Assembly (NCBI RefSeq): GCF_020379485.1
Contig: NC_063448.1
Location: forward strand, 19,801,726 to 19,865,725
Origin: Brassica napus
Taxonomy: Eukaryota; Streptophyta; Magnoliopsida; Brassicales; Brassicaceae
Direction: 5' to 3'
DNA length: 64,000 nucleotides
The notes beneath the pieces were generated by a model. That model was not told the DNA's origin. It worked only from the letters and a program-made list of their open reading frames with translations, and did not search any database. A program made the translations under genes and the position numbers. Shown in pieces: positions 1 through 14,087 of the stretch; position 1 is the first letter of the stretch, and the number at the start of each line of letters is the position of its first letter.

Positions 1-3000
1 TCCACCTCCGTTCATGTGGATTCCGTCTTTGCATGTCATCGGACAGATTCTTAAGTAATGATTAGTCGACACCGTTTTGTGTTCGAAGCCATTTATTTGA
101 GTTATCGATTTTTCTTCTATTTGTAGATTCTGGATCTGAGGACGGCCCCGGTGGTGGTGATTCCTCAGGGGGACAATTCTCTGATGGGGTGCCCTCATCT
201 GTGTTGCCCCGGAGACTGTTCGCATATGGTGCGTACCCGACAAAGTTGCGAGTAAACATCTACTCAAAATCACACGTCATCGGTTCTGTTGCTGCTGCTC
301 TAAAGGGGACGGATGCGATGGACACTTTGATGGCTTCCCAGTTTCGGGGGCTGTTTCAGCTTCCCGTTGTACGCTACCAGAACTCTACGAAGCTCATCGG
401 CTGCCTCCTCAGCCGACAGCTCGTTACGGCTCGCAGACACAAGTTCTGGTCCACCTTCGGGCCCGATCCACTACGTTTCTCGCTGTATGAATTCCGAGAC
501 GTTACAGGTTTGAACTGCGGAGCTTTCGATGTTCAGGATTCAGAAGCATCTGAATCTGTTCCTCCGACGATGTGGAACAAGCTCTTTGATACGGCTGTCG
601 GTAAGTTAACAGTCCTGAGTGTACTGCGCATGTTGGGAAATGAATATCTAGCTGTGGAGAAACGGCTCCCTTTGGCTCTGATCGCGTTGGTTGATGGTGT
701 TCTCTGCCCTAGTAACAAAGATCTTAAACTAACGCCCAGGTACGTTGAGATGCTGTCAGACGTTGAGAGCTTTTTAGCGTATCCGTGGGGTCGAGAGTCG
801 TTCTTGAAGACCGTGCCGTGTTTCCTGCCTCCCCTTGTTGTCGGACCAGGTGCGAACCCACTGCAAGTTATGCGTGGTCGGCTATCGCAAAAGATAACAG
901 TTTGCTATGGGTTTCCACTTGCTCTGCAGTTGTTCGTATTTGATGTTGTGCCTCTGCTATTGGAGAAAATTCCCAACGCAGGGAACACCGCCACTTTCAT
1001 TGATTCCCCCGGAGCTTGCTCTTCGCCGTCCACTACTCTCACAGTCAACGAAATAGTTGCTGTCGAGGAAGACCCAGACGTAAGTTTGTTTTCCCTTTGT
1101 TTTAAATGCAGCGGATGCAAAAATACAGTGAAGTTAAACGGTTACGGCTTTTGTGGTTAACGTGTCTTCCATTGCTTTTTGCCTGGCTGCAGCTCTCTGT
1201 CCACTTCACCGTGATTCCTGATGAGGAACGGCTGCTGTTGGTGGACCAGAATGAAGATAGGCAAGTTACTTCTTTGGTGTAGAATTTGCTTTGTGGGGAA
1301 ACATTCAAACCTGAGGACTTTCCAGGTGGTGACCAGTCGTTTTCCCCCAAGTTTAAGGTTCCAGACGCTGCCCAGGGGGAGGGAGCTTGTCCCACTCCCG
1401 TACGCCAGATAAATTTGCGACAGCGTAATACAGCGCCCATTGAAGTTGAAGATATTTCTTCTTCTGGAAACAGCGGAGAAGAGAATCGTCAATGCTCAGA
1501 GAGGTGTACGCATGAAAATTTAAAACATTGGATATCCCAGCGGTTTGAGGGGATGGAGAACAATATTGAAGAGTTGCGGACACTGATTTGCAAGAGTTTG
1601 GGTCTGCCCGAGGGGAGCAAACGCAACGCTAGGAAGAGGAAAGCGATGGATGATCCGCAGGTGCGTCGCACTCCGTCTCCTGATGATAGTATTGTGAGTG
1701 AAACCGAGGGGCGAAACAGGAAGGGGAAAAAAAGGAAAACGGTTGGCACTCGACATGTTGGGAAAAAAACGTTGCCTCGGCGTCGATCTGGAGGTGGAAA
1801 GGAGGTGACAAAGGTTGTACGCCGAAGTTATTTTTTCGCATAATATACAATTCGTGGTCATTTACTGTCCTGACACCTTTGCCGTTTTCCAGGAAGTGAG
1901 CAGGAAGAACCCACCCTCATCAGAGAGAGAAAGTGGTCACCAGAACGATGATGATCATGCAAAAGAAAACGAGTCTGACAATGCACGTTTTCCACCATCC
2001 GGCGGAAACAAAGGCGATCAGGTAATGTGATAGATAGTTTTATTGTTGTGTTATTGCTTAGACTTCTAACCCAACGCTGGGGGGGGGGGGGGATGGTCAG
2101 CAGCAAGAAACACAATCGAATGCCCTCGTCCTGTTTGGAGATGTATTAGATGTTGAGCTTGAGTCCTATGTGTTACCAGCAGAGGTTCGTTTGCATCTTA
2201 ATTAGTTGTATAGTGTTTGGCTAAGTAGTGGTAATAACAATAGTTGTGAATATTTGCGGATTTCTTCTACCTTCCAGCATGCGGTAACCTCCCCGGGGGC
2301 ATGGCAGAAAAGAAACCCAACGTACCGGTATGAGCAAGGCTCCCCAGTCGCATGGGAGAAAACAAAGCCGAACTGTTACAGTTTGGTTGGTAGTGTACGC
2401 TCCTTTCATCCTTCATGGGATGGAAACCCCTCCTCGAAATCTAAGGTTGCATCCACCGGAATTGAAACGTGTCCGCTACTGATTATATCATAGACAGTAA
2501 TTATATCTGTCACCTTAAGTTTGGTCTGTTATTGTTGTACATTACTTGAAGTGCGTTATTAACGGATCTGATGCAGGAAAGAAGTGCTCCAGAAGGTGGG
2601 GAGGGCCATCAAAAATGGGTAGGTGCTCCACCGGTGGGCTATGAGTCCGGTCAAACATCAAATCAGAATGATGGAGAGGGGCTTGAACAAGTCTCTGCTC
2701 CTATGGGGTTTGTTGAGGCACTTGTGAAGGAGATCAACTCTGAAATCCTGGGGGCGGATGAGGTAGTTATATCTTAGGCAATGGTTTAGGTCTGTTGTTG
2801 TTCGACAATTCTCAGAGAGCGTAATTAACTGATTTGAAATTTCAGGAAATAAGGGCAACGAGGGGTGAGGAGGGTGCACAGCCAAAAGAAAACAAGTCTG
2901 TGGCTGCCCGCATGACACCAACGGCGGGGATTGGCTTTGCGCAGGTGGTGTGCATTTTATTATTGGTGTACACATGTACATTTTATTTTTGGTGTACACC

Positions 3001-4440
3001 TGTTGACATAGGTTACTGACTCCATCTAGAAAACGGGTGGCGACAACGGTGGTGAGTTCGTTGAGGAGGATCCTGACGGTGGTGAAGGAGCGAGGACGGC
3101 AGACAAACAGCCCCAATCTGTTGACTCCGTTGAAACATCAAATATGGAGTTTCCAAAGCCTGTGGAGGCGGTTGGAAAAGTTGCTCCTCCCAAGGCGGGT
3201 GGTGAGGCAAGTGTTAAGGAGATCAACGCTGAATTACAGGGGACGGAGGACGAAGAGAGATATGACAGTTGTAAAGACGACATGTCCACTGATAGCCAGA
3301 TACAAGAGAACCCACGTGATCTGTGTGGTGAAACGGATGCGGACTCTGAAGATGTGGGCAGTGGTGGTAAACGGCATCGCATGAGATCCAGCAAGATTTC
3401 TGGAGTGTACACCCCTGACCCAAGGGTGAAAAAGTTGTTTAAGAGCGAGGAGAAGGTTGAGTATAAGCCCATTGCCAAAACGAATCGAACACAATTTAAG
3501 AAGTTTGCCGAAATTTTGAGGGAAAACCCCGAGCAGTAAGTTTCTAACTCTTTTTAAGGTTATATACATACACTCGTGCATAAGTTCCTGATTGTTGGTT
3601 AAATTTGCAGGATGTGGAATATCGCTACCGGTCACTCTGTGTGTAATCACTTCTTCCTTGAAATTGCTGAACCGGGGAAATGGATGTCTGACGAGGTACT
3701 ATTAAGCTCTACATCGTCGTCACATTATACCTTTGATAGTCACCTTATGTAACTAATATTTGTTACATAGTTTATTGGGACAGCACATGCATGTGATAAT
3801 GAACATGTTGTGGAGGCGTCGCGGGATTTATCTACAGAAGGAGAGGATGGTGATCTTGGATCAGTACTTTATAAAAACCATTCAGTCAAACTGGAGTGCC
3901 TTTAGCGCAGACAATGATAAGCTGCAGTTCGAATGGGGGAAAAACGTAGCACAATATGTGACAGGAAAGAGCAAGGGGCAGAAAATGAAGTTGGGACTTG
4001 GCCGCGATGTCGACACCGTGTACACCCCGATGAATTGGGGTGGAGATCACTGGGTTGGTCTCTGCATTAAGCTGACTGAAGGTCATGTGACGGTATTTGA
4101 TTCCTATGTTCCTGATACTGAGATCGAGGTTGCGGAAGGACATATGTGTTCGGTTGTACAATCGTTGCCTTATATATTAGAAAAATATGTGGGGCATAAA
4201 TGCTATAAGGTGAAGGAAGGTCTTCGAATTTACTCTTGGAGCCGCGCAGAAGGCATTTATCACAACAAAAGGGGTGGCGACTGTGGGCCATGTGCTGCCA
4301 AGTTCATAGAGATGCATGCTGCTGGCTTAACGGAGGAAATGAGTTGGATTACCGACAAAGATGTTGATAGATTTCGAGAGCAGTATGCAATGGACTGCTA
4401 TGAAGAATTCGTGGGCGATGCTAAAGTAAACAATGAGTAA
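1..4440 (+). CDS. DUF1985 - Ulp1-type cysteine protease gene (Kaonashi/MULE-borne), 5' partial, multi-exon
   Basis: A transposon-borne relative of SUMO proteases (peptidase family C48) in which an N-terminal DUF1985 domain is joined by a long charged linker to a C-terminal Ulp1 fold. The DUF1985 exon runs about 127-1079 (acceptor TTGTAG, donor GTAAGT); an earlier exon ends near 55, so the start lies outside the window. The linker exons at 1286-1824, 1893-2022 and 3030-3535 are rich in basic stretches (KRNARKRK, RKGKKRK) that look like nuclear signals. Exons 3611-3695 and 3784-4440 join in frame as MSDE|HMHV and carry the catalytic set: His in GDHWVGL, Asp in VFDSY, Cys in GGDCGPC. The catalytic exon is uninterrupted. 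In this family such genes ride in MULEs lacking long terminal inverted repeats; their cellular role is not settled. I could not resolve every linker exon join: the 1193-1260 exon ends at a possible GC donor and does not join 1286-1824 in frame by an obvious acceptor, so a linker lesion is possible. Confidence 0.8.
2082..2094. repeat. Homopolymer G run in a linker intron
   Basis: A G run of about a dozen bases lies in a noncoding stretch between linker exons of the Ulp1-type gene. It is a likely site of length polymorphism or assembly error. Confidence 0.7.
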
Positions 4441-4599
4441 ACTTGAAGTTGTTTTCTTTGTCAGAATAATGTTCGAACCCAATGGTACTTATGTTTGTGT
4501 GAACGAAATGGAACTTAATGGTATATTTATGGTGTGCTTGTGTGATTATGCGTTTATGATCATCGAGAAACAAAAAAGTTTATCGGTATTGACTTTGGT

Positions 4600-4944
4600 A
4601 TTTCTAGATATGTACACCTGAGTTAAAACGCTGCACACCAACTACATGTGTTGACTTTGGTAGACCTTGTAACCCTCGTACACCGTTGTTGTAATGTTGT
4701 TGTAACTACGTGAAGGTATACATCATTGAACAAAATGATTGCGAATGTTATTGTGTTATAATTAGAACTATTTGTGATGTTTGATTGTATTATATAAAGT
4801 CACATTATTGAACAAAATGAACTACATGTATTGTCGGTGGTAGACCTTGTAACGTTTGGTGTACAATATAAAGTGAAACGTTTTGTTTGGTCTTTAAAAA
4901 TCGTACACCATTGGCGTAATGATGCACACCAAGTCTGACATTTC
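4600..4944. repeat. About 180-bp tandem units downstream of the Ulp1-type gene, with TGTACACC motifs
   Basis: Two diverged units share TAGACCTTGTAAC (near 4662 and 4840) followed by TCGTACACC and GCACACC. A third unit continues on the far side of CACTA-1 at 13793-13930, with TTAGACCTTGTAAC near 13828 and TGTACACC near 13889 and 13911. The array was therefore one block before CACTA-1 inserted. No coding potential is seen from 4441 to 4944. Confidence 0.65.
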
Positions 4945-4969
4945 CACTACAAGAAAACATAATCTTAAC

Positions 4970-5405
4970 GAGGGCGGTTTTCCTCGTTATTTCGTCGTAA
5001 AAGAGGCTTTACGACGAATTAGCGAGGAAACGCGTTTGCTCGTTACACGTCCGTCGTAACACATATTTCCTCGCTAATTCGTCGTAACTTAGCGAGGAAT
5101 ATATTTCGTCGTAAAGACGAAGTAGAACGATTCGTCGTAAAGACGTCGCTACAATTCCTCGTAAGGACGTCGCTACAATTCCTCGTAAATAACTCGAAAA
5201 CAGTTCCTCGTAATCTACACGTAAATACCTTGAAAGATTTTCCTCGCAAAATACACGTAACAACCACGAAATGATTTCCTCGTAAAATGGTCGTAAACAT
5301 TTCCTCGTTATTTCCTCGTAAATACTTCCTCGTAAAATACTCGTAAACTGTTTCTCGTCATTTCCTCGTAAGATTTCCACGTAAAGAGGTCGTACATTAG
5401 CTACG
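4970..5405. repeat. CACTA-1 left subterminal repeat array (CGTCGTAA / CCTCGTAA)
   Basis: Well over twenty short copies of TCGTCGTAA, CCTCGTAA and close variants in both orientations are packed into about 435 bp just inside the terminal repeat. In En/Spm-type elements such subterminal repeats are the binding sites of the TNPA protein. The apparent ORFs across this block are artefacts of the repeat. Confidence 0.85.
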
Positions 5406-5573
5406 AATTTACTTCGTTTTTATTATTTTACAGAATTTTAAAATATAATAAAAAAATAATTAAAATTATTTAATTTAATAATAAATTAAAATTCAAAATA
5501 AAAATAAATTCATATGAAAATATTTTATAAATAAATAAGTTTTGAATTTATATAATACAACAACAAAAAAAAA

Positions 5574-7446
<1,873 letters not shown>

Positions 7447-7499
7447 TTGCTACGAAATGGAGAGGAAGTAGAGAGGAAGTAGAGAGGAAAGAAAGAGTG

Positions 7500-9530
7500 A
7501 GCGGTCGGGTGTATATATAAGATTACATATCGTCGCAAATTCGTCGTAAATTTACGACGAAATAGCGAGCAGTTACAAAGGCCCGTGTTTTTTTTTACGA
7601 GGAAATGGCGAGGAATCACAAAGGCCCGTGTTTTTCTTTACGTGTACTTTACGACGATTTTGCTTACGTGGAATTAACGTGATTTATGTTTAAATCTTTT
7701 TACGTGGTCTTTACGACGATTTCATCCTACGTGGAATTAACGAGGGTTATGTTTAAATCCCTAGAACCCCAAACCCGAAACCCGAAACCCGAAACCCCAA
7801 ACCCCAAACCCCAAACCCGAAACCCCAAACCCGAAACCCGAAACCCCAACCCCGAAACCCGAAACCCCAAACCCCAAACCCGAAACCCGAAACCCCAAAC
7901 CCGAAACCCCAAACCCCATATTCCTTATTTTCTACTTCATATATTCCAAACCCCCATCTTTAATTTTCTACTTCATATATTCCAAACCCCAAACCCGAAA
8001 CCCGAAACCCGAAACCCGAAACCACAACCCCGAAACCCGAAACCCAAAACCCGAAACCCCAAACCCGAAACCCGAAACTCGAAACCCCAAACCCGAAACC
8101 CCAACCCCGAAACCCGAAACCCGAAACCCGAAACCCCAAACCCGGAACCCGAAACCCCAAACCCGAAACCCGAAACCCGAAACCCAAATCCCCATCTTTA
8201 ATTTTCTACTTCATATATTCCAAACCCCCATCTTTAATTTCTACTTCATATATCCCTAGAACCCCAAACCCGAAACCTAAAACCCGAAACCCCAAACCCC
8301 AAACCCGAAACCTGAAACCCGAAACCCGAAACCCCAAACCCCATATTCCTTATTTTCTACTTCATATATTCCAAACCCCCATCTTTAATTTTCTACTTCA
8401 TATATTCCAAACCCCATATTTAATTTTAGGTTTCGTCGTTATTTCCTCGTTGTCTTACGTGGACTTTACGACGATTTTATGCTACGTGGACTTTACGACG
8501 ATTTCATCCTGCGTGGACTTTACGACGATTTGTGCTTACGTGGAATTAACGAGTGTTATGTTTAAATCCCTAGAATCAGAAACCCGAAACCCGAAACCCC
8601 AACCCCCAAACCCCATACCCTAAACCCGAAACCCCAAACCCGAAACCCGAAACCCCAACCCCGAAACCCGAAACCCCAAACCCGAAACCCCAAACCCGAA
8701 ACCCGAAACCCCAAACCCGAAACCCCAAACCCCATATTCCTTATTTTCTACTTCATATATTCCAAACCCCCATCTTTAATTTTCTACTTCATATATTCCA
8801 AACCCCAAACCCGAAACCCGAAACCCGAAACCCGAAACCCGAAACCCGAAACCCCAACCCCGAAACCCGAAACCCAAAACCCGAAACCCCAAACCCGAAA
8901 CCCCAAACCCGGAACCCGAAACCCCAAACCCGAAACCCCAAACCCGAAACCCGAAACCCAAATCCCCATCTTTAATTTTCTACTTCATATATTCCAAACC
9001 CCCATCTTTAATTTTCTACTTCATATATCCCTAGAACCCCAAACCCCATATTTAATTTTAGGTTTCGTCGTTATTTCCTCGTTGTCTTACGTGGACTTTA
9101 CGACGATTTCATCCTGCGTGGACTTTACGACGATTTCATCCTGCGTGGACTTTACGACGATTTCATCCTGCGTGGACTTTACGACGATTTGTGCTTACGT
9201 GGAATTAACGAGTGTTATGTTTAAATCCCTAGAATCAGAAACCCGAAACCCGAAACCCCAACCCCCAAACCCCATACCCTAAACCCGAAACCCCAAACCC
9301 GAAACCCGAAACCCCAAACCCGAAACCCCAAACCCGAAACCCGAAACCCGAAACCCGAAACCCAAACCCCCATCTTTAATTTTCTACTTCATATATTCCA
9401 AACCCCCATCTTTAATTTTCTACTTCATATATCCCTAGAACCCCAAACCCCGAAACCCGAAAGCCCAAACCCGAAACCCAAAACCCAAACCCGAAACCAA
9501 AAACCCGAAACCCCATATTCCTTATTTTCT
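7500..9530. repeat. Degenerate telomere-like heptamer block inside CACTA-1 with interspersed element motifs
   Basis: From 7762 to about 9515 there are seven sub-arrays of CCCGAAA and CCCCAAA heptamers (7762-7917, 7987-8190, 8255-8345, 8575-8735, 8803-8965, 9235-9365, 9435-9515). They are separated by spacers with TTCTACTTCATATATTCC. The plant telomere unit is CCCTAAA, so most units differ by one base; a few CCCTAAA units survive (near 8628 and 9277). Between sub-arrays lie direct copies of an ACGTGGACTTTACGACGATT module (about 8455-8535 and 9085-9190), which carries CACTA-1 subterminal-type motifs. Open frames across the block are repeat artefacts. Confidence 0.9.
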
Positions 9531-9695
9531 ACTTCATATATTCCAAACTCCATCTTTATTTCCATTCCAAACCACAATATCCCACATTTGCTTATTCATA
9601 AAACAAACTCCCAGCATTACCTTATTCATAAAACAAACCCCACATTATCTTATTCATAAAACAAACTCCCTCATCTTATTCATAAAACAAATACA

Positions 9696-12600
9696 TCAAT
9701 CGGATACATCGACATTCTCGTCATCACTAGAAACATCATCATTTTCATTAAACTCGTCTTCAACAGCTTCGTCTGTGGCATCATCGGTAAGATCTTCGTA
9801 CTCGTGATTATGCGGATCAATGAGAAGGATGTCATCAATTTCTTGTTCAGGTTCCTCGACTTCATTTATCTGTTCTTCTTGCAATGGTGGTTCTTCTCCA
9901 CTGATGATTCGTCCTCGAGGTGTAACTTTGATCACTGCTAACCAATTTATACCTGAATCTCTCATCCGAGGGTATGGAAGGAAGCTAACTTGGTCTGCTT
10001 GTGAAGCTAAGATGAAAGGCTCGAATTTGTTGTACCTTCGTCCACCGTTGACATCAACTACACCGAATTTGTTAGACCGAACACCTCTGTTGACGACGGG
10101 GTCGAACCATTCACATTTGAAGAGGACGCATTTCAGCTTCAGTATCCCTGGAAATTCGACTTCAATAATCTCCGTCAAGATCCCGTAGAAATCTGTTTCC
10201 CCTTTCACACATATTCCATAGTTACTGGTCGCCCGCTGTCTACCATAGTCATATGTATGAAAAGTATAGCCTCGTGTGAAATACATCTGTGATGTGGTGA
10301 CCTTTACAAGTGGAGATTGAATTACTTCGTGTAACCACTTAGGATAATCTGCATCGTCGTCGTCATAATCAACCTGCAAAAATAAAGAGAATGTTAATGA
10401 AATACAGATAATGTATGAAAAAAAGTTTTAGTTAATACCTGATTCCGCAACCACTTAATGAAGTGTTGATCTTTCCTTTTGTCTACGTCACTTGTGGATA
10501 TACCAGGAAATGTTTCTTCGACTTGAGAAACAAATAGGCTGTAAAATCACATTTTATAGGAATGAATCTCTCGCAATTATACAATTAATTATACTTATAT
10601 GTGTTTCGAAGTGTCAATATATGTTACCTTTCAAAATAACGCATCAATGGATCTTCGCAATTGAGTAGAATATAGGTGTGTGCACTATGAGCGTCTTCTT
10701 CACTCGACCACCAAACCTCTTTACACTTCCCACCGAGTCGCCCAATCTGGCTAAAGATGTCTGGAACACCAGCAACTGCATATGTTGGCGCAACACCACC
10801 ATCATCATATCTTCTTGGAGCTCTTCTCCGTGTACGTACTTTTGACGCAAAGTAGTACGATGTGAAGTGAGAAACTTCTTCCGTCAAACTTCCAGCAATT
10901 ATAGAACCTTCAACTTTGGCGAGGTTCTTTGCTTTTCCCTTCAAATATTTCATGGCTCGCTCATACTGATACATCCATCCGTAATGTACAGGTCCACGAA
11001 GCAATGCCTCATATGGGAGGTGGACAGCTAGATGCTCCATGACGTCAAAAAATCCGGGAGGAAATATCTTCTCCAAGTTGCACAATAAGATGGGAATGTT
11101 CTCCTGAAGCTGTTCCACAACTTCTTCTTTAAGAGTGCGTGTGCTCAGATCCCTGAAAAATGCTCCAATGCCTTTTATATTCAAAAAAAATTAAACACAT
11201 TGTTAGTCATATATTATTTTGTAAATTATTGTGATATAATACACTACGTACCTGCAAGTGCTTCATGTACGTTTGTTGGAAGTAGCTCCGCAAATGCAAA
11301 GGGCAGTAGTCGTTGCATAAATACATGACAATCATGACTCTTCATCCCGGAGAACTTTTGACCCTTTTCAACACATCTAGAGAGATTCGAAACATACCCA
11401 TCGGGGAACTTCACTTCTGATGCCACCCAGTTGAACAACACCGACTTTTTTTCTGAAGATAATCTGAATATCGGAACGGGAACTTGTCCATTGCTTTTAA
11501 TATGTAACTCGCTTCTTGAGCAAATATCCGGCAAGTCCAACCTCGATTTTATGTTGTCTTTTGTCTTCCCTGGGACATTCAATATTGTATTCATGATGTT
11601 CTCAAAGAAATTCTTCTCTATATGCATCACATCGAGGTTGTGGCGCAGAAGAAGATCCTTCCAATATGGCAACTCCCAAAATATACTCTTCTTGTGCCAG
11701 TTGTGATGAACACCGTAAGAATCTGGCATATTACGAGGGACATGCCAATTACCACCCCAACGAACTGTTTCGTTAGCTCCGTAGTAGTCGATTTGCGCTT
11801 CAATTTGTTCTCCAGTTAGATATGGAGGAGGAGTGTCTCTCACAACCCTTTTGTGCCTAAACAAATTCTTGTTTCTTCGGTAAGGATGGCCAATGGGAAG
11901 AAATCGACGGTGACAATCAAACCAACTTGTCTTCCTACCATTCTTCAGTTGAAACGCATCTGTCGTTCCATTACAATATGGACAAGCTAATCTCCCATGT
12001 GTAGTCCATCCAGACAACATCCCATAGGCAGGGAAATCACTTATGGTCCACAAAAGCATCGCTCGCATCGTAAAATTCGTCTTCGTTGAACAGTCATACG
12101 TCCTCACCCCTGTTGACCACAAATCCTTCAACTCTTTTATCAGTGGTTGTAGGAAAACATCCAGGGACCTTTTTGGATGGTTCGGACCAGGTATTAATAT
12201 GGTCAAGAATAGTAACTCCCGTTGCATGCACATCTCCGGTGGCAGGTTGTATGGAGTAAGAAAGACTGGCCACAATGAATATTGTCTCCCTGACATTCCG
12301 AACGGACTAAATCCATCTGTGCATAATCCGAGATACACATTCCGGATATTGCTAGCGAAATCTGGATGTACTTTGTTGAAATGTTTCCAGGCTCTTGCAT
12401 CTGATGGATGAGTCATCTCACCATCCGTCTGAGTATGCTCGGCATGCCATCTCATCTTTCCAGCAGTCTGCTCTGATTGATACAATCTTTTCAATCTGTC
12501 TGTAATTGGTAGGTACCACATCCTTTGGTACGGTACCCTATTACGTCCCCGTCCTTGCGGCTTGAATCGTGGCTTCTTGCAGAATCGACATTCTTCTAGC

Positions 12601-13373
12601 TTCTCATCATCTCCCCAATAGATCATGCAGTTGTCGATGCAAACATCTATCATCTCCGAAGGCAACCCAAGACTATAAACCAGTTTCTGAATCTCATAAT
12701 AAGAATCAGCAGACACATTGTCTTCCGGCAAATACTCTTTAAACAAGTCCGCCCATTCGTTCATGCAACTTTCAGGTAGATTGTGATCAGTTTTAATATT
12801 CATCATTCTAGCAGCTAACGACAATTTAGAGAGACCTTCTCTACAACCACTGTAAAGTGGTTGATTCGCCGCGTTTAACATTTCGTAAAACTTTTTTGCA
12901 TCTATATTAGGTTCTTCATCTCCATCATGAGCTACGAATGCATCAGCTACCATATCATGAACCCTATCATAATCTACCATCTCCTCTTGCTGGTAACTAT
13001 GTTCATTATGCAAATGATGATCAACCGGTTCTTTTTCCTGAAAATTGCTATTACTACTACTAGCTTCATTCTGATCATAATTAAAACCTTCTCCATGTTG
13101 AAACCAGATATAGTAATTTGCCGTGAAACCTCTATTTATTAAATGCTTCCAAACATTTTCACGGTTTGCCAGTTTCGAATTGTTGCATTTCCGACAAGGA
13201 CAGAACATCTTACCACTTTCTTGGGCGAGCGGTGTTGAATCTGCTTGATGCATAAATGTCTCCAGACCCGCAAGGTATTCTTTCGTCACTCTCCCGTTAG
13301 CATCTCTATGCATATACATCCACTTCCGCAACTCGTAAATATTCCCGGAGCCAGCCATTTTTTTTTCTTTCAC
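9696..13373 (-). CDS. TNP2-type transposase of CACTA-1, four exons, intact
   Basis: The catalytic transposase of a CACTA element. Exons read on minus: 13373-11252, 11171-10628, 10538-10439 and 10373-9696, each with GT/AG borders. Together they are 3,444 nt, encoding 1,147 aa without interruption. Domain order: an N-terminal transposase-associated domain with CPCRKCNN (about residues 8-95), the large transposase_21/TNP2 core (IYWGDDEKLEECRFC, WHAEHTQTDGEM, LGLCTDGFSPFG, LDVMHIEKNFFENIMNT), then DUF4218 (IFPPGFFDVMEHL) in exon 2, and DUF4216 (RGVRSNKFGVVDVN, FILASQADQV) in exon 4 with a very acidic tail. A second ATG lies five codons downstream (MAGSGN) and may be the true start. Its partner is the TNPA-like gene 2.2 kb downstream. 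Confidence 0.9.
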
Positions 13374-13539
13374 GTTTTTTGTTGTTGGTGTGTTTAAAAT
13401 GATGTTTAAACATCCATATTTATAGGAAAATTCGAATCTGGTAGTTGTAATTTTGCTATGAATTTACGACGAAAATTAATTAGGTGGGCAAAAAAAACGT
13501 GTAACACCTATAAAGTTGGTGGATTCAAAAATTTCCTCG

Positions 13540-13775
13540 CTAAATACACGTAAACTATTCCCTCGTAAATACCACGCAAAGTTTACGTCGTATTTACGAG
13601 GAAATAGTTTTTCCTCGTAAAATACTCGTAAAGTTACATTCACTTTACGACGAAACAGTTTTGTCGTTACGTTACGAGGAAATAACGATGACTTTAGTTT
13701 TTCACGTAAATTCGTCGTAAACTCGACGCAAATTTACGAGGATTGTTTTTCCTCGTTAATTTTCGTCGTTAAGCA
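13540..13775. repeat. CACTA-1 right subterminal repeat array
   Basis: Dense CCTCGTAAA / TTTACGAGG and TCGTCGTAAA / TTTACGACGA motifs in both orientations lie just inside the right terminal repeat. They match the motif type at the left end and are the expected TNPA-binding region and promoter side of the transposase gene. Confidence 0.85.
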
Positions 13776-14087
13776 TGTGTTTTCTTGTAGTGAATTCATA
13801 TCAACCATATGTATTGACTTTCTTAGACCTTGTAACGGTTGTTGTATTATATTATGTAAAACGCATTGTTTGGTTTATAAATCGTGTACACCATTGTTTT
13901 AATGTTGTACACCGAGTCTTATCTTTTCATGATAACTGTATGAGTAAAGAAACGATAAACCGATGTTGGAGTTTGTCTCCTTAGCTTTGATGGTATACGT
14001 CACTTTCCAAAATAACAGCTAATGATATACTCGACAACGGAATTAGAACAATGCTTAATGTGGTAAATGCATTACAACTAATAATAA

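Noticed and set aside
2658..3650. Several 130-150-aa minus-strand ORFs opposite the Ulp1-type gene
   Set aside because: They are shadows of linker exons with codon bias on the plus strand; no domain or upstream signal.
3760..4440. Ulp1 domain as an ordinary host SUMO protease (ULP1/ELS1 type)
   Set aside because: It is joined to DUF1985 and a long low-complexity linker and sits beside mudrA and other transposon proteins, which fits the transposon-borne class rather than a cellular ULP.
5009..5380. 123-aa and 85-aa minus-strand ORFs in the left end of CACTA-1
   Set aside because: Repetitive LRG-like translation of the subterminal array, not a protein.
7686..8969. Open frames of 60-170 residues rich in Pro/Lys/Arg (plus) or Gly/Phe/Arg (minus)
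   Set aside because: They are translations of the heptamer repeat in all frames; no start context, no domain, and the same pattern appears wherever the repeat occurs.
7762..9515. A true chromosome end or ancient telomere fusion
   Set aside because: The block lies wholly within a CACTA element with intact ends, most units are not CCCTAAA, and the sub-arrays are separated by element-specific spacers.
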